From: an uncultured Actinomycetes bacterium
Lineage (GTDB): Bacteria > Actinomycetota > Acidimicrobiia > Acidimicrobiales > Acidimicrobilacustridaceae
Length of the DNA stretch: 64,000 nucleotides
NCBI GenBank assembly: GCA_937927725.1
Contig: CALBSE010000062.1
Span: forward strand, 1 to 64,000
Reading direction: 5' to 3'
In this document: positions 25,009-31,764 of the stretch, one piece after another
Layout: each line of letters starts with the position of its first letter
Numbering within the stretch: the first letter of the stretch is position 1
The notes under the pieces: generated by a model
The model's database searches: none
Seen by the model: only the letters and a program-made list of their open reading frames with translations
Told to the model about the DNA's origin: nothing
Program-made: the position numbers and the translations under genes

Positions 25009-26199
25009 ATGGCACGCGAGAAGTTCGAGCGGACCAAGCCCCACGCGAATGTGGGCACGATGGGTCATATCGATCATGGTAAGACCACGTTGACCGCGGC
25101 GATTACGAAGGTGTTGGCGGATGCTGATCCGTCGAACAACTCGTTTACTGAGTTCGCGAATATTGATAAGGCGCCGGAAGAGCGTGAGCGTGGTATCACG
25201 ATCAACATTTCTCATGTTGAGTATGAGACCCCGAATCGTCATTACGCGCATGTTGATATGCCGGGCCATGCTGATTACATCAAGAACATGATCACTGGTG
25301 CTGCTCAGGTTGACGGTGCGATTTTGGTTGTGTCGGCTGCTGATGGTCCGATGCCTCAGACTCGTGAGCATGTGTTGCTTGCTCGTCAGGTTGGTGTGCC
25401 GGCCATTGTTGTTGCGTTGAACAAGGTCGACATGGTTGATGATGAAGAGCTTCTTGATCTTGTTGAGCTTGAGGTTCGTGAGCTTCTGAACGAATACGAG
25501 TTCCCGGGTGATGATGTTCCGGTTGTGAAGGTGTCGGCGTTGAAGGCTCTTGAGGGTGACGCGACGGCAACGGCGCAGATCCTTGAGCTCATGGAAGCTG
25601 TTGATGCCTATATTCCGCAGCCTGAGCGTGATACTGACAAGCCGTTCCTTATGCCGATTGAAGATGTGTTCACGATCACTGGTCGTGGCACGGTTGTGAC
25701 CGGTCGTGTGGAACAAGGCATTGTGCACACGGGTGACGAAATCGAAATCGTTGGTATTAAGCCGACGCAGAAGACGACGTGTACTGGTGTTGAAATGTTC
25801 CGCAAGCTTCTTGATGAGGGTCGCGCTGGAGACAACATTGGTGCGCTTCTTCGTGGAACGAAGAAGGAAGAAGTTGAGCGTGGTCAGGTTCTCGCGAAGC
25901 CGGGTTCGATCACTCCTCATACCGAGTTCGAGGCTCAGACCTATGTTCTGACCAAGGAAGAAGGCGGTCGTCATAAGCCGTTCTTCACGAACTACCGTCC
26001 GCAGTTCTATTTCCGTACGACCGATGTGACTGGTCAGATTTCGCTTCCGGCGGGTACGGAAATGTGTATCCCTGGTGATAACACCGAGATGACTGTTGAA
26101 CTCATCCACCCGATCGCGATGGAAGAGGGCTTGCGCTTCGCCATTCGTGAAGGTGGCCGTACCGTCGGCGCCGGCCGCGTCACCAAGATCCTTAAGTAG
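25009..26199 (+). CDS. tuf: elongation factor Tu, copy 1
   Basis: 396 residues, complete EF-Tu. GTP-binding motifs: GHIDHGKTTL near 18-28, DMPGHADY near 83 and NKVDMVDD near 138. It carries aminoacyl-tRNA to the ribosome. The SD AGGAGAAATC precedes the ATG. The gene appears identical base for base to copy 2 at 42741, through the first base of the stop codon (TAG here, TGA there). Third codon positions in the interior are strikingly T-rich (GTT, CTT, CGT, GAT), unlike neighbouring genes, while the last ~70 bases return to C-ending codons. Confidence 0.99.
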   Translation: MAREKFERTKPHANVGTMGHIDHGKTTLTAAITKVLADADPSNNSFTEFANIDKAPEERERGITINISHVEYETPNRHYAHVDMPGHADYIKNMITGAAQVDGAILVVSAADGPMPQTREHVLLARQVGVPAIVVALNKVDMVDDEELLDLVELEVRELLNEYEFPGDDVPVVKVSALKALEGDATATAQILELMEAVDAYIPQPERDTDKPFLMPIEDVFTITGRGTVVTGRVEQGIVHTGDEIEIVGIKPTQKTTCTGVEMFRKLLDEGRAGDNIGALLRGTKKEEVERGQVLAKPGSITPHTEFEAQTYVLTKEEGGRHKPFFTNYRPQFYFRTTDVTGQISLPAGTEMCIPGDNTEMTVELIHPIAMEEGLRFAIREGGRTVGAGRVTKILK

Positions 26200-26210
26200 G
26201 AGCAGCCGTT

Positions 26211-26375
26211 ATGGCCCGCAACGACAAGCGAATCGCCGTCACTCTGGAATGCCAGGTGTGCAAGCGTCGCAACTACATCACGAAGAAAAACAAGATCAAC
26301 GATCGTGAGCGCATTGAGCTCATGAAGTACTGCAAGTGGGATCGTGTGCACACTGCACACAAGGAGACCCGCTGA
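26211..26375 (+). CDS. rpmG: 50S ribosomal protein L33
   Basis: 54 residues, from ATG 26211 to TGA 26373-26375. Sequence signs: RIAVTLECQVCKRRNYITKK and VHTAHKETR. L33 sits at the exit site of the 50S subunit. Zinc-type L33 has two CxxC pairs; here the first is intact (Cys14, Cys17), but the second reads CKWD (Cys41, Asp44), so the fourth ligand is lost or replaced by Asp. It follows tuf by 11 bases and is probably co-transcribed with it. Confidence 0.95.
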   Translation: MARNDKRIAVTLECQVCKRRNYITKKNKINDRERIELMKYCKWDRVHTAHKETR

Positions 26376-26401
26376 ATAAGCACACCGACGACACGTCGTC
26401 G

Positions 26402-27064
26402 GTGGATTCGCTGCAAGTTGTGTCGACGTCGGTGGTGGCCCCTGTGGCTGCCACCGACGTGGCGCGTCTGAGCCAAAATGAAATGGGAACGCTTGTTGCC
26501 GAGGCGCGCGATGGCGATCGCAGCGCATTCGATGCACTCGTTCGTCGCACATGGGCCGATACCTATTCGCTTGCGTTTCGTCTAACAGGCAACGCGGAAG
26601 ATGCGCGGGATGTTTGCCAAGAGGCGTATTTGCGCGCGTTCCGAGGTCTTCGTCGATTCCGAGGCGATGCGCGTTTTACGACGTGGCTTTATCGGATCAC
26701 TGCGAACTGCGCGTCGACGCAGTTGGGCCGTCGTCGTCGACACCGACATGAAGAACTCGACGACGAGCTTGAACTCGACGATCTATCGCCGGCTGTCGAT
26801 CCGGTAGGACGTTCGGAATCCGCGAGTTTGCGTGATGCAGTGCAAAAGGCATTGGCGGCGCTTCCGCCGAAGCTTCGAGCCGTTGTCGTTCTGCGTGACA
26901 TTTACGACCTCTCCCACGAGGTCATCGCGGCCGAACTCGGGATTTCTGTTTCGGCCGCCAAAGTCCGGCTGCATCGGGCGCGTCACCGTTTACGTGACGA
27001 TGTTTTCTTGCGTTCTGAAGCCGAGGGGAGAGCACGCGACGATGTCGACCGTCCTGCCGTGTGA
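26402..27064 (+). CDS. ECF-type RNA polymerase sigma factor
   Basis: About 220 residues. Region 2 is clear (ALVRRTWADTYSLAFRLTGN, DVCQEAYLRAFRGL, FTTWLYRITANC), and so is region 4 (ALAALPPKLRAVVVLRDIYD, ISVSAAKVRLHRARHRL). The start is uncertain: GTG 26402 is my choice; GTG 26336 would overlap rpmG by 40 bases; CTG 26372 has AAGGAG 6 bases before it (26360-26365), and GTG 26420 is also possible. The anti-sigma gene overlaps its end by 23 bases, the usual layout for a sigma held by its own inhibitor. Confidence 0.9.
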   Translation: MDSLQVVSTSVVAPVAATDVARLSQNEMGTLVAEARDGDRSAFDALVRRTWADTYSLAFRLTGNAEDARDVCQEAYLRAFRGLRRFRGDARFTTWLYRITANCASTQLGRRRRHRHEELDDELELDDLSPAVDPVGRSESASLRDAVQKALAALPPKLRAVVVLRDIYDLSHEVIAAELGISVSAAKVRLHRARHRLRDDVFLRSEAEGRARDDVDRPAV

Positions 27065-27398
27065 CCGTCTGGCCGAATTGATGCCCGACCTGCTCGATGA
27101 TCCCGGCCTCCTCGCTGAGGCCGATTCGGCTCATATCGCCCAGTGCCTGAGGTGCCAGGCCGAAATGGCCCGATTCCGTCGCCTTCGGCGGATCTTGGCC
27201 AGCCTTCGCCTCCAGCAGGTCCCGGCCGAGCCCGATCTGGTCGATGATCTCCTTGGGGGACTGGATTTGGCGGCCGAACGCCGGGAACGCCACCGCATCG
27301 CCGGCCGCCGGGCCGCCTCGATCGTGGGGCTGGCCGCAGCGACCGCGGCCGGGGTTGGTGGCGTCTTGGTGCTGGCCACTCGGCGCCGATCTGCCTGA
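27042..27398 (+). CDS. zinc-type anti-sigma factor, membrane-anchored
   Basis: 118 residues from ATG 27042, with GAGGGGAG upstream. The ZAS motif H-x3-C-x2-C is present as HIAQCLRC (His31, Cys35, Cys38). This motif binds zinc and in RsrA-like proteins senses thiol oxidation. A hydrophobic segment near 92-112 (IVGLAAATAAGVGGVLVL) could be a membrane anchor. Overlap with the sigma gene supports a matched pair. The ligand that releases sigma is unknown; redox control is an inference from the motif. Confidence 0.85.
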   Translation: MSTVLPCDRLAELMPDLLDDPGLLAEADSAHIAQCLRCQAEMARFRRLRRILASLRLQQVPAEPDLVDDLLGGLDLAAERRERHRIAGRRAASIVGLAAATAAGVGGVLVLATRRRSA

Positions 27399-27528
27399 GG
27401 TTTCACCGGGGCAGAAAAATCCCGGTTCGCAACGGAAGGGGGAGGGGGCCTAGTCTCTCCCACTCGGACCTGCAGGGGTCTGGCCGAACGCGTCGGCTGG
27501 TACCCTCTCAGGCCCGGCGTAGTGCCCT

Positions 27529-27601
27529 AGGGCAGTAGCTCAATTGGTAGAGCACCGGTCTCCAACACCGACGGTTGGGGGTTCAAGTCCCTCCTGCCCT
27601 G
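27529..27601 (+). tRNA. tRNA-Trp (CCA)
   Basis: Acceptor stem AGGGCAG/CTGCCCT, D arm AGCTCAATTGGTAGAGC, anticodon stem CCGGT/ACCGA with loop CTCCAAC (anticodon CCA), T arm GGGGG-TTCAAGT-CCCTC. The discriminator is G and no CCA is encoded. tRNA-Trp directly before secE is a conserved actinobacterial and wider bacterial arrangement. Confidence 0.95.
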
Positions 27602-27652
27602 CTCGAAAAGTCCGCGTCGATCTCGGCGCGAAACGTAATTGGAAGTGTTTCG

Positions 27653-27946
27653 ATGGCTCTCAACAGAGAACAAAAACGAATGCTGCAGCGTCAGGGCGAA
27701 CTCGGCCCCGATGGCGAACCCATTCGCGCTCGTCGAGGCTCCCAGCAACGCGCAAAAGAACGAACCGGACCAGTCGAGTTTGCTCGTGAGGTTCGATCGG
27801 AACTGCGCAAGGTCGCGTGGCCTACTCGGTCCGAGACCATTAACTACTCCATCATCACCATCGTCACCCTCATCTTTTTCACCCTCTTGATCTTCGGTAT
27901 CGATTGGGTGTTCTCCGAGGCCGTACTGAAACTGTTCAACGCCTGA
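27653..27946 (+). CDS. secE: protein translocase subunit SecE
   Basis: 97 residues from ATG 27653 (SD GGAAG 7 bases upstream). The C-terminal core has the SecE pattern FAREVRSELRKVAWPTRSET followed by one membrane helix (IITIVTLIFFTLLIFGIDWVF). The hydrophilic N-terminal half is usual in actinobacteria. SecE clamps the SecY channel. Its TGA overlaps the nusG ATG, giving the conserved secE-nusG couple. Confidence 0.96.
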   Translation: MALNREQKRMLQRQGELGPDGEPIRARRGSQQRAKERTGPVEFAREVRSELRKVAWPTRSETINYSIITIVTLIFFTLLIFGIDWVFSEAVLKLFNA

Positions 27947-28665
27947 TGACCATGAATGACGACACCCAATTTTCAAACGACGCAGTTGATGCGTCTGCCT
28001 CCGACGTCATCGTCGATGAAGCAGCCGACATCGAAGTGATCGATGCCGCGATCGACGTCGATGTCATCGACACCGACGAACTGCTTGAGCAAGCGCGTCC
28101 GCGTGCGCAGAGCCCGTTCGATCGTCCCGGTCGTTGGTACGTCGTGCATACGCAGTCGGGTTACGAGAAGAAGGTCAAGCAAAACCTCGAAGCTCGAACG
28201 CAGTCGATGAATATGGAAGACAGCATTCACGAATGCGTCATCCCTATGGAAGACGTTGTCGAATTCAAGAACGGTAAGAAGCAGATCGTTCAGAAGAAGG
28301 TCTTCCCGGGTTATCTCCTTGTTCGTTGCGACATGACCGACGACTCTTGGTACGTCATTCGCAACACACCAGGAATCACCGGCTTCGTCGGTCAGGGGGC
28401 AAAGCCGTCGCCGCTTCCGCGTCGCGACGTTGAAAACTTCCTCACCGTTCCGGACGAAACCGAAGAGGTCACCACAAAGCGCGGCAAGCCCCGTCTCGAG
28501 TACGAGCAGGGAGAAACCGTTCGGGTCAAGGAAGGCCCCTTTGCCGACTTCTCCGGCGAAATCGTCGAGATCAACGAGGATCAGCTCAAGGTCAAGGTGT
28601 TGGTCAACATCTTCGGTCGTGAAACCCCCGTCGAACTCGAGTTCTCTCAGGTCGCAAAGCTTTAG
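27946..28665 (+). CDS. nusG: transcription termination/antitermination factor NusG
   Basis: 239 residues. An acidic N-terminal extension of about 60 residues precedes the NGN domain (RWYVVHTQSGYEKKVKQNLE), and a KOW domain ends the protein (GETVRVKEGPFADFSGEI). NusG binds RNA polymerase and couples it to Rho or the ribosome. The extension is the type seen in actinobacteria. ATG 27946 overlaps the secE stop; ATG 27952 is also possible. Confidence 0.97.
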   Translation: MTMNDDTQFSNDAVDASASDVIVDEAADIEVIDAAIDVDVIDTDELLEQARPRAQSPFDRPGRWYVVHTQSGYEKKVKQNLEARTQSMNMEDSIHECVIPMEDVVEFKNGKKQIVQKKVFPGYLLVRCDMTDDSWYVIRNTPGITGFVGQGAKPSPLPRRDVENFLTVPDETEEVTTKRGKPRLEYEQGETVRVKEGPFADFSGEIVEINEDQLKVKVLVNIFGRETPVELEFSQVAKL

Positions 28666-28698
28666 GAATCACCGGCTTCGGCCGGAGGAATTGTCAGA

Positions 28699-28715
28699 GA
28701 CGGCATCGAGCCGTC
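28699..28715 (+). promoter_or_regulatory. hairpin in the rplK leader
   Basis: GACGGC-ATCGA-GCCGTC is a perfect 6-bp stem in the 107-base nusG-rplK gap. Ribosomal protein L1 represses the rplK-rplA mRNA of E. coli by binding near this place, so this could be part of a similar site. No specific L1 motif was identified. Confidence 0.35.
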
Positions 28716-28772
28716 AGAATCTCCCGCCGCCCGCTGGGCGCAGGAACACAAGAAAAGAAGCGAGTCGCAATC

Positions 28773-29198
28773 ATGGCCAAGAAGAAGGTTTCGGCCGTCG
28801 TGAAAATCCAGATCCCCGCAGGTGGAGCCAACCCGGCCCCGCCCGTCGGTACCGCGCTCGGCCCGCACGGCGTCGCGATCATGGATTTCTGCAAGGAATA
28901 CAACGCCAAGACCGAGGCGCAGAAGGGCACCATCGTGCCCGTCGAGATCACGATCTTTGAGGATCGCAGCTTCACCTTCATCCTCAAGACTCCGCCGACC
29001 TCGGTGCTCATTAAGCAGGCCGCTGGTCTGCCGAAGGGTTCGCAGACTCCGTCGAAGTCCGTCGCTGGTTCCATCACCGACGCACAGGTCACCGAGATCG
29101 CACAGGTCAAGATGCCTGATCTCAACGCCAACGATCTTGAGGCTGCTCGCCTTCAGGTTGCTGGAACCGCCCGTTCCATGGGCATCGAAATTCGCTGA
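28773..29198 (+). CDS. rplK: 50S ribosomal protein L11
   Basis: 141 residues, standard length. The start KKVSAVVKIQIPAGGANPAP and the C-terminal GTARSMGIEI are typical. L11 binds the GTPase-associated centre of 23S rRNA and is needed for RelA activation; its N-terminal proline-rich helix is where thiostrepton acts. ATG 28773 follows an AGAAAAGAAGCGAG purine-rich stretch. Confidence 0.98.
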   Translation: MAKKKVSAVVKIQIPAGGANPAPPVGTALGPHGVAIMDFCKEYNAKTEAQKGTIVPVEITIFEDRSFTFILKTPPTSVLIKQAAGLPKGSQTPSKSVAGSITDAQVTEIAQVKMPDLNANDLEAARLQVAGTARSMGIEIR

Positions 29199-29208
29199 TC
29201 GCAGTATC

Positions 29209-29226
29209 GGTTCGCACCTGCGAACC
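29209..29226 (+). promoter_or_regulatory. hairpin between rplK and rplA
   Basis: GGTTCGCA-CC-TGCGAACC is an 8-bp palindrome (practical loop of 4) in the 104-base gap between rplK and rplA. In most bacteria these genes are nearly adjacent, so the gap and its hairpin may be an mRNA control or processing site. Confidence 0.35.
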
Positions 29227-29302
29227 CGCCATGCCGAGGACAACCTCACCCGGCAGGTGAATCGTTTGCACCCACTGTGGTGCCCGACCCGAGGGAGCCG
29301 AA

Positions 29303-30010
29303 ATGGCACAGCACGGTAAGAAGTACAACGCAGCAGCATCCAGTTTCGACAGCGCCACGCAGCATGGCTCCACCGAAGCAATCACCAAGGTGAAGACGAT
29401 GGCATCGGCCAAGTTCGATGAAACCGTTGAACTTTCGGTGCGACTGGGCGTTGATCCCCGTAAAGCCGACCAGATGATTCGTGGCACCGTTGCCCTTCCA
29501 TCCGGTACCGGTACCGATGTTCGCATCGCAGTGTTTGCCGCCGGCGATGCCGCGCAGGCCGCTCGCGACGCTGGCGCTGAATTTGTTGGCGCCGATGATC
29601 TGCTTGCGCAGGTTGAAGGCGGAATGATGGATTTCGATCTCGTCATCGCCACCCCCGATCTCATGCCCCAGGTTGGCAAGCTCGGCCGTCAGCTCGGCCC
29701 GCGTGGTCTTATGCCCAACCCCAAGACCGGCACCGTCACCCCCGACGTTGGCAAGGCTGTTGCCGACTTCAAGGGCGGCAAGGTGGAATACCGCACCGAT
29801 CGCCAGGGCAACGTTCATGTCCCGATCGGCAAGGTGTCCTTTGAGGTTCCCGCCCTTGTGGCCAACCTCCGCGCCGTGCTTGAAGAGCTCGAGAAGGCCA
29901 AGCCTTCTTCGGCAAAGGGTCGCTATTTCAAGAAGGTCTCGCTGTCATCGACCATGGGCCCGGGCGTCAAACTTGACCCCCAGCGCATGCTCGTTGTCGA
30001 AGAGGTCTGA
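29303..30010 (+). CDS. rplA: 50S ribosomal protein L1
   Basis: 235 residues. The signature KFDETVELSVRLGVDPRKAD, LMPQVGKLGRQLGPRGLMPN and GKVEYRTDRQGNVHVPIGK are present. L1 forms the mobile stalk at the tRNA exit site and represses its own mRNA in model bacteria. ATG 29303 has GAGGGAG upstream. Confidence 0.98.
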   Translation: MAQHGKKYNAAASSFDSATQHGSTEAITKVKTMASAKFDETVELSVRLGVDPRKADQMIRGTVALPSGTGTDVRIAVFAAGDAAQAARDAGAEFVGADDLLAQVEGGMMDFDLVIATPDLMPQVGKLGRQLGPRGLMPNPKTGTVTPDVGKAVADFKGGKVEYRTDRQGNVHVPIGKVSFEVPALVANLRAVLEELEKAKPSSAKGRYFKKVSLSSTMGPGVKLDPQRMLVVEEV

Positions 30011-30036
30011 GTTTTTCGCCAGTGTTTTTCGCTGTC

Positions 30037-30069
30037 GTGGCGGGCTGGCTCCTGAGTTGAGCTCGCCAC
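30037..30069 (+). terminator. hairpin after rplA
   Basis: A 10-bp stem (30037-30046 with 30060-30069, one G-T pair) with a 13-base loop follows the rplA stop. There is no T-run, so it may slow or end rplKA transcription with help from other factors. A TACAGT hexamer at 30070-30075 could be the -10 of the rplJ transcript, though no clear -35 is seen. Confidence 0.4.
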
Positions 30070-30084
30070 TACAGTTCGCAATCA

Positions 30085-30216
30085 ATTACATCCGCTCGCC
30101 GCAGACATCCGGTGCCCTTCGGGGTGTAACAGGTTCCTCGGAACCCACCTGACGAGGTGAACCTCCGAATCTCGGGGCGTTCTCGCGCTAAGCGGCGGAC
30201 GCCCCGTTGTGTTTTT
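30085..30216 (+). promoter_or_regulatory. ribosomal protein L10 leader with attenuator
   Basis: Most of the 324-base gap before rplJ is structured. Hairpins GGTTCC-TC-GGAACC (about 30132-30145) and CACCT-GACG-AGGTG lie in an arrangement like the known L10 leader that L10(L12)4 binds. Next, GGGGCGT (30174-30180) pairs with ACGCCCC (30199-30205), followed by the T-rich GTTGTGTTTTTT, a good intrinsic terminator. This fits feedback attenuation of rplJL. I see nothing else clear between 30217 and the rplJ SD. Confidence 0.7.
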
Positions 30217-30334
30217 TGCAACGTGGCAACCCGGTAGCGAATGGTTCTTCGGAACTGTTCGCCACCAGCCCAGCGGTGATCCGGTGCATTGCACTGGTGA
30301 ACCGGAAGAGACACACCAGATGAGAGGAGGTGCG

Positions 30335-31063
30335 ATGGAAAACCCGAGACCGGAAAAGGTGGCCGTAGTTGCCGAGGTGCGTAAGCGCTTTAGCGATTCT
30401 GAGGCCGTCCTGCTCACCGAGTACCGCGGAATCGACGTCAGTGGACTGGCGGAGCTTCGAACGGCACTTCGTGCAGCCGGTGGTGACTACAAGGTCTACA
30501 AGAACACGCTCGTGCGTCGTGCGACGAACGAACTTGGACTTGATCTTGATTCACACCTGACTGGACCGACGGCCATCGCCTTCGTTCCCGCTGGCGGCAC
30601 CGGAGACCCCGTTGCCGTCGCAAAGGCCCTGCGTGAATTCGCAAAGGGCAATCCCAACCTGGTGGTGAAGGGCGGCGTCCTTGGTGAGAAGTTGCTCACT
30701 GAGGCCGACGTCAAGGCACTCGCCGACGTGGCACCGCGTGAAGAACTGCTGGCTCAGCTGGCTGGACTCATTGCTGCCCCGATGGTGCAGTTCGCTGGAC
30801 TTCTGCAGGCGCTTCCTCGCGATTTCGCCTACGGACTGGCTGCACTTATCGAAAAGCAGGGTGGAGCGCCCGAGGTCATCGAGACCCCGGCCGAAGCACC
30901 TGCCGTCGAAGAAGCCGCTGCACCCGAAGCCGAGGCACCTGCCGAAGCTGAGGCACCTGCAGCCGAAGACACCACCGAATCACCCGAGGCCGTGGCCGAT
31001 GCCGCCGCCGAATCCAACGACGCTGCCCCGGCCGATGCCGAGGGTGACACTCAGGAGAGCTGA
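30335..31063 (+). CDS. rplJ: 50S ribosomal protein L10
   Basis: 242 residues from ATG 30335 with SD GAGAGGAGG. L10 family features: VAEVRKRFSDSEAVLLTEYRG, YKVYKNTLVRRA, and the C-terminal helix region that binds L12 dimers (LLAQLAGLIAAPMVQFAGLLQA). Typical L10 is about 165-180 residues; here an extra ~60-residue tail rich in Ala, Pro and Glu follows. The extension is acidic, low-complexity and probably disordered. L10 is the base of the L12 stalk. It is 2 bases from rplL. Confidence 0.97.
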   Translation: MENPRPEKVAVVAEVRKRFSDSEAVLLTEYRGIDVSGLAELRTALRAAGGDYKVYKNTLVRRATNELGLDLDSHLTGPTAIAFVPAGGTGDPVAVAKALREFAKGNPNLVVKGGVLGEKLLTEADVKALADVAPREELLAQLAGLIAAPMVQFAGLLQALPRDFAYGLAALIEKQGGAPEVIETPAEAPAVEEAAAPEAEAPAEAEAPAAEDTTESPEAVADAAAESNDAAPADAEGDTQES

Positions 31064-31065
31064 AA

Positions 31066-31449
31066 ATGGCAACTAAGGAAGAAATCCTCGACGCGATCGC
31101 CGGTATGTCGGTCCTCGAACTCAGTGAACTACTCAAGGACTTCGAAGAGAAGTTCGGCGTTTCTGCAGCCGCTCCGGTGGCTGTCGCTGCAGCTCCGGCT
31201 GCAGGTGGCGGCGGTGGCGGCGAAGCTGCTGCCGAGAAGGACGAATTCGACGTCGTTCTCACCAACGCTGGCGACAAGAAGATCCAGGTCATCAAGGAGG
31301 TGCGTGGACTTACGAATCTTGGCCTCAAGGAAGCCAAGGATCTGGTCGACGGCGCTCCCCAGACCGTCCTCGAGAACGCCTCGAAGGAAGACGCAGAGAA
31401 GGCAAAGGCCGCCCTCGAGGGTGCCGGCGCCACTGTCGAATTGAAGTAA
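31066..31449 (+). CDS. rplL: 50S ribosomal protein L7/L12
   Basis: 127 residues. N-terminal dimer domain (KEEILDAIAGMSVLELSELL), Ala/Gly-rich hinge, and the C-terminal domain KIQVIKEVRGLTNLGLKEAK that recruits translation GTPases. The size and composition are normal. A strong terminator follows. Confidence 0.99.
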   Translation: MATKEEILDAIAGMSVLELSELLKDFEEKFGVSAAAPVAVAAAPAAGGGGGGEAAAEKDEFDVVLTNAGDKKIQVIKEVRGLTNLGLKEAKDLVDGAPQTVLENASKEDAEKAKAALEGAGATVELK

Positions 31450-31481
31450 TTCGATTCGACACTCGCCGTCAGGCTTGTGTG

Positions 31482-31507
31482 CTGGCCCGCCCTTTGGGGC
31501 GGGCCAG
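31482..31507 (+). terminator. intrinsic terminator after rplL
   Basis: A perfect 11-bp stem (31482-31492 with 31497-31507) with loop TTTG, followed by TGTCGTTTT. It lies 32 bases after the rplL stop and separates rplJL from rpoBC, either as a full terminator or an attenuator. Confidence 0.75.
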
Positions 31508-31541
31508 TGTCGTTTTCCGGCGACCGGCGGGGGACTGATGC

Positions 31542-31570
31542 TTGACCCCGAGGGGCAGGGGGTCTAGGTT
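31542..31570 (+). promoter_or_regulatory. promoter for rpoBC
   Basis: TTGACC (31542-31547), a 17-base spacer and TAGGTT (31565-31570) make a housekeeping-type promoter. The transcript would have an untranslated leader of about 190 bases, rich in G runs, before rpoB. Together with the terminator this accounts for the 315-base gap 31450-31764; no gene is visible in it. Confidence 0.6.
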
Positions 31571-31764
31571 GCCGCGCAATTCAAACGGGGTAGAAGTGGA
31601 TGATCCCCCGAGTGAGCGCCTGAATTCGCCGAATGGCCGGAATTCCAGGGTTGCTCTTCCTCGCGTCCTGCCCCTAGGATCCTCAGTCCGCCCTGCCGCG
31701 CCTTGGGACGTATTTCCCCAGTTCGGTACGTGCGTCACGCCCTTCCTTTACCGAGGAGCTTTCC

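Noticed and set aside
24997..26109. Long minus-strand open frame antisense to tuf copy 1 (and 42699-43973 antisense to copy 2)
   Set aside because: It exists because tuf codon choice avoids stops on the other strand; the translation is Arg/Asn/Thr-rich with no family resemblance, and EF-Tu on the + strand explains the bases fully.
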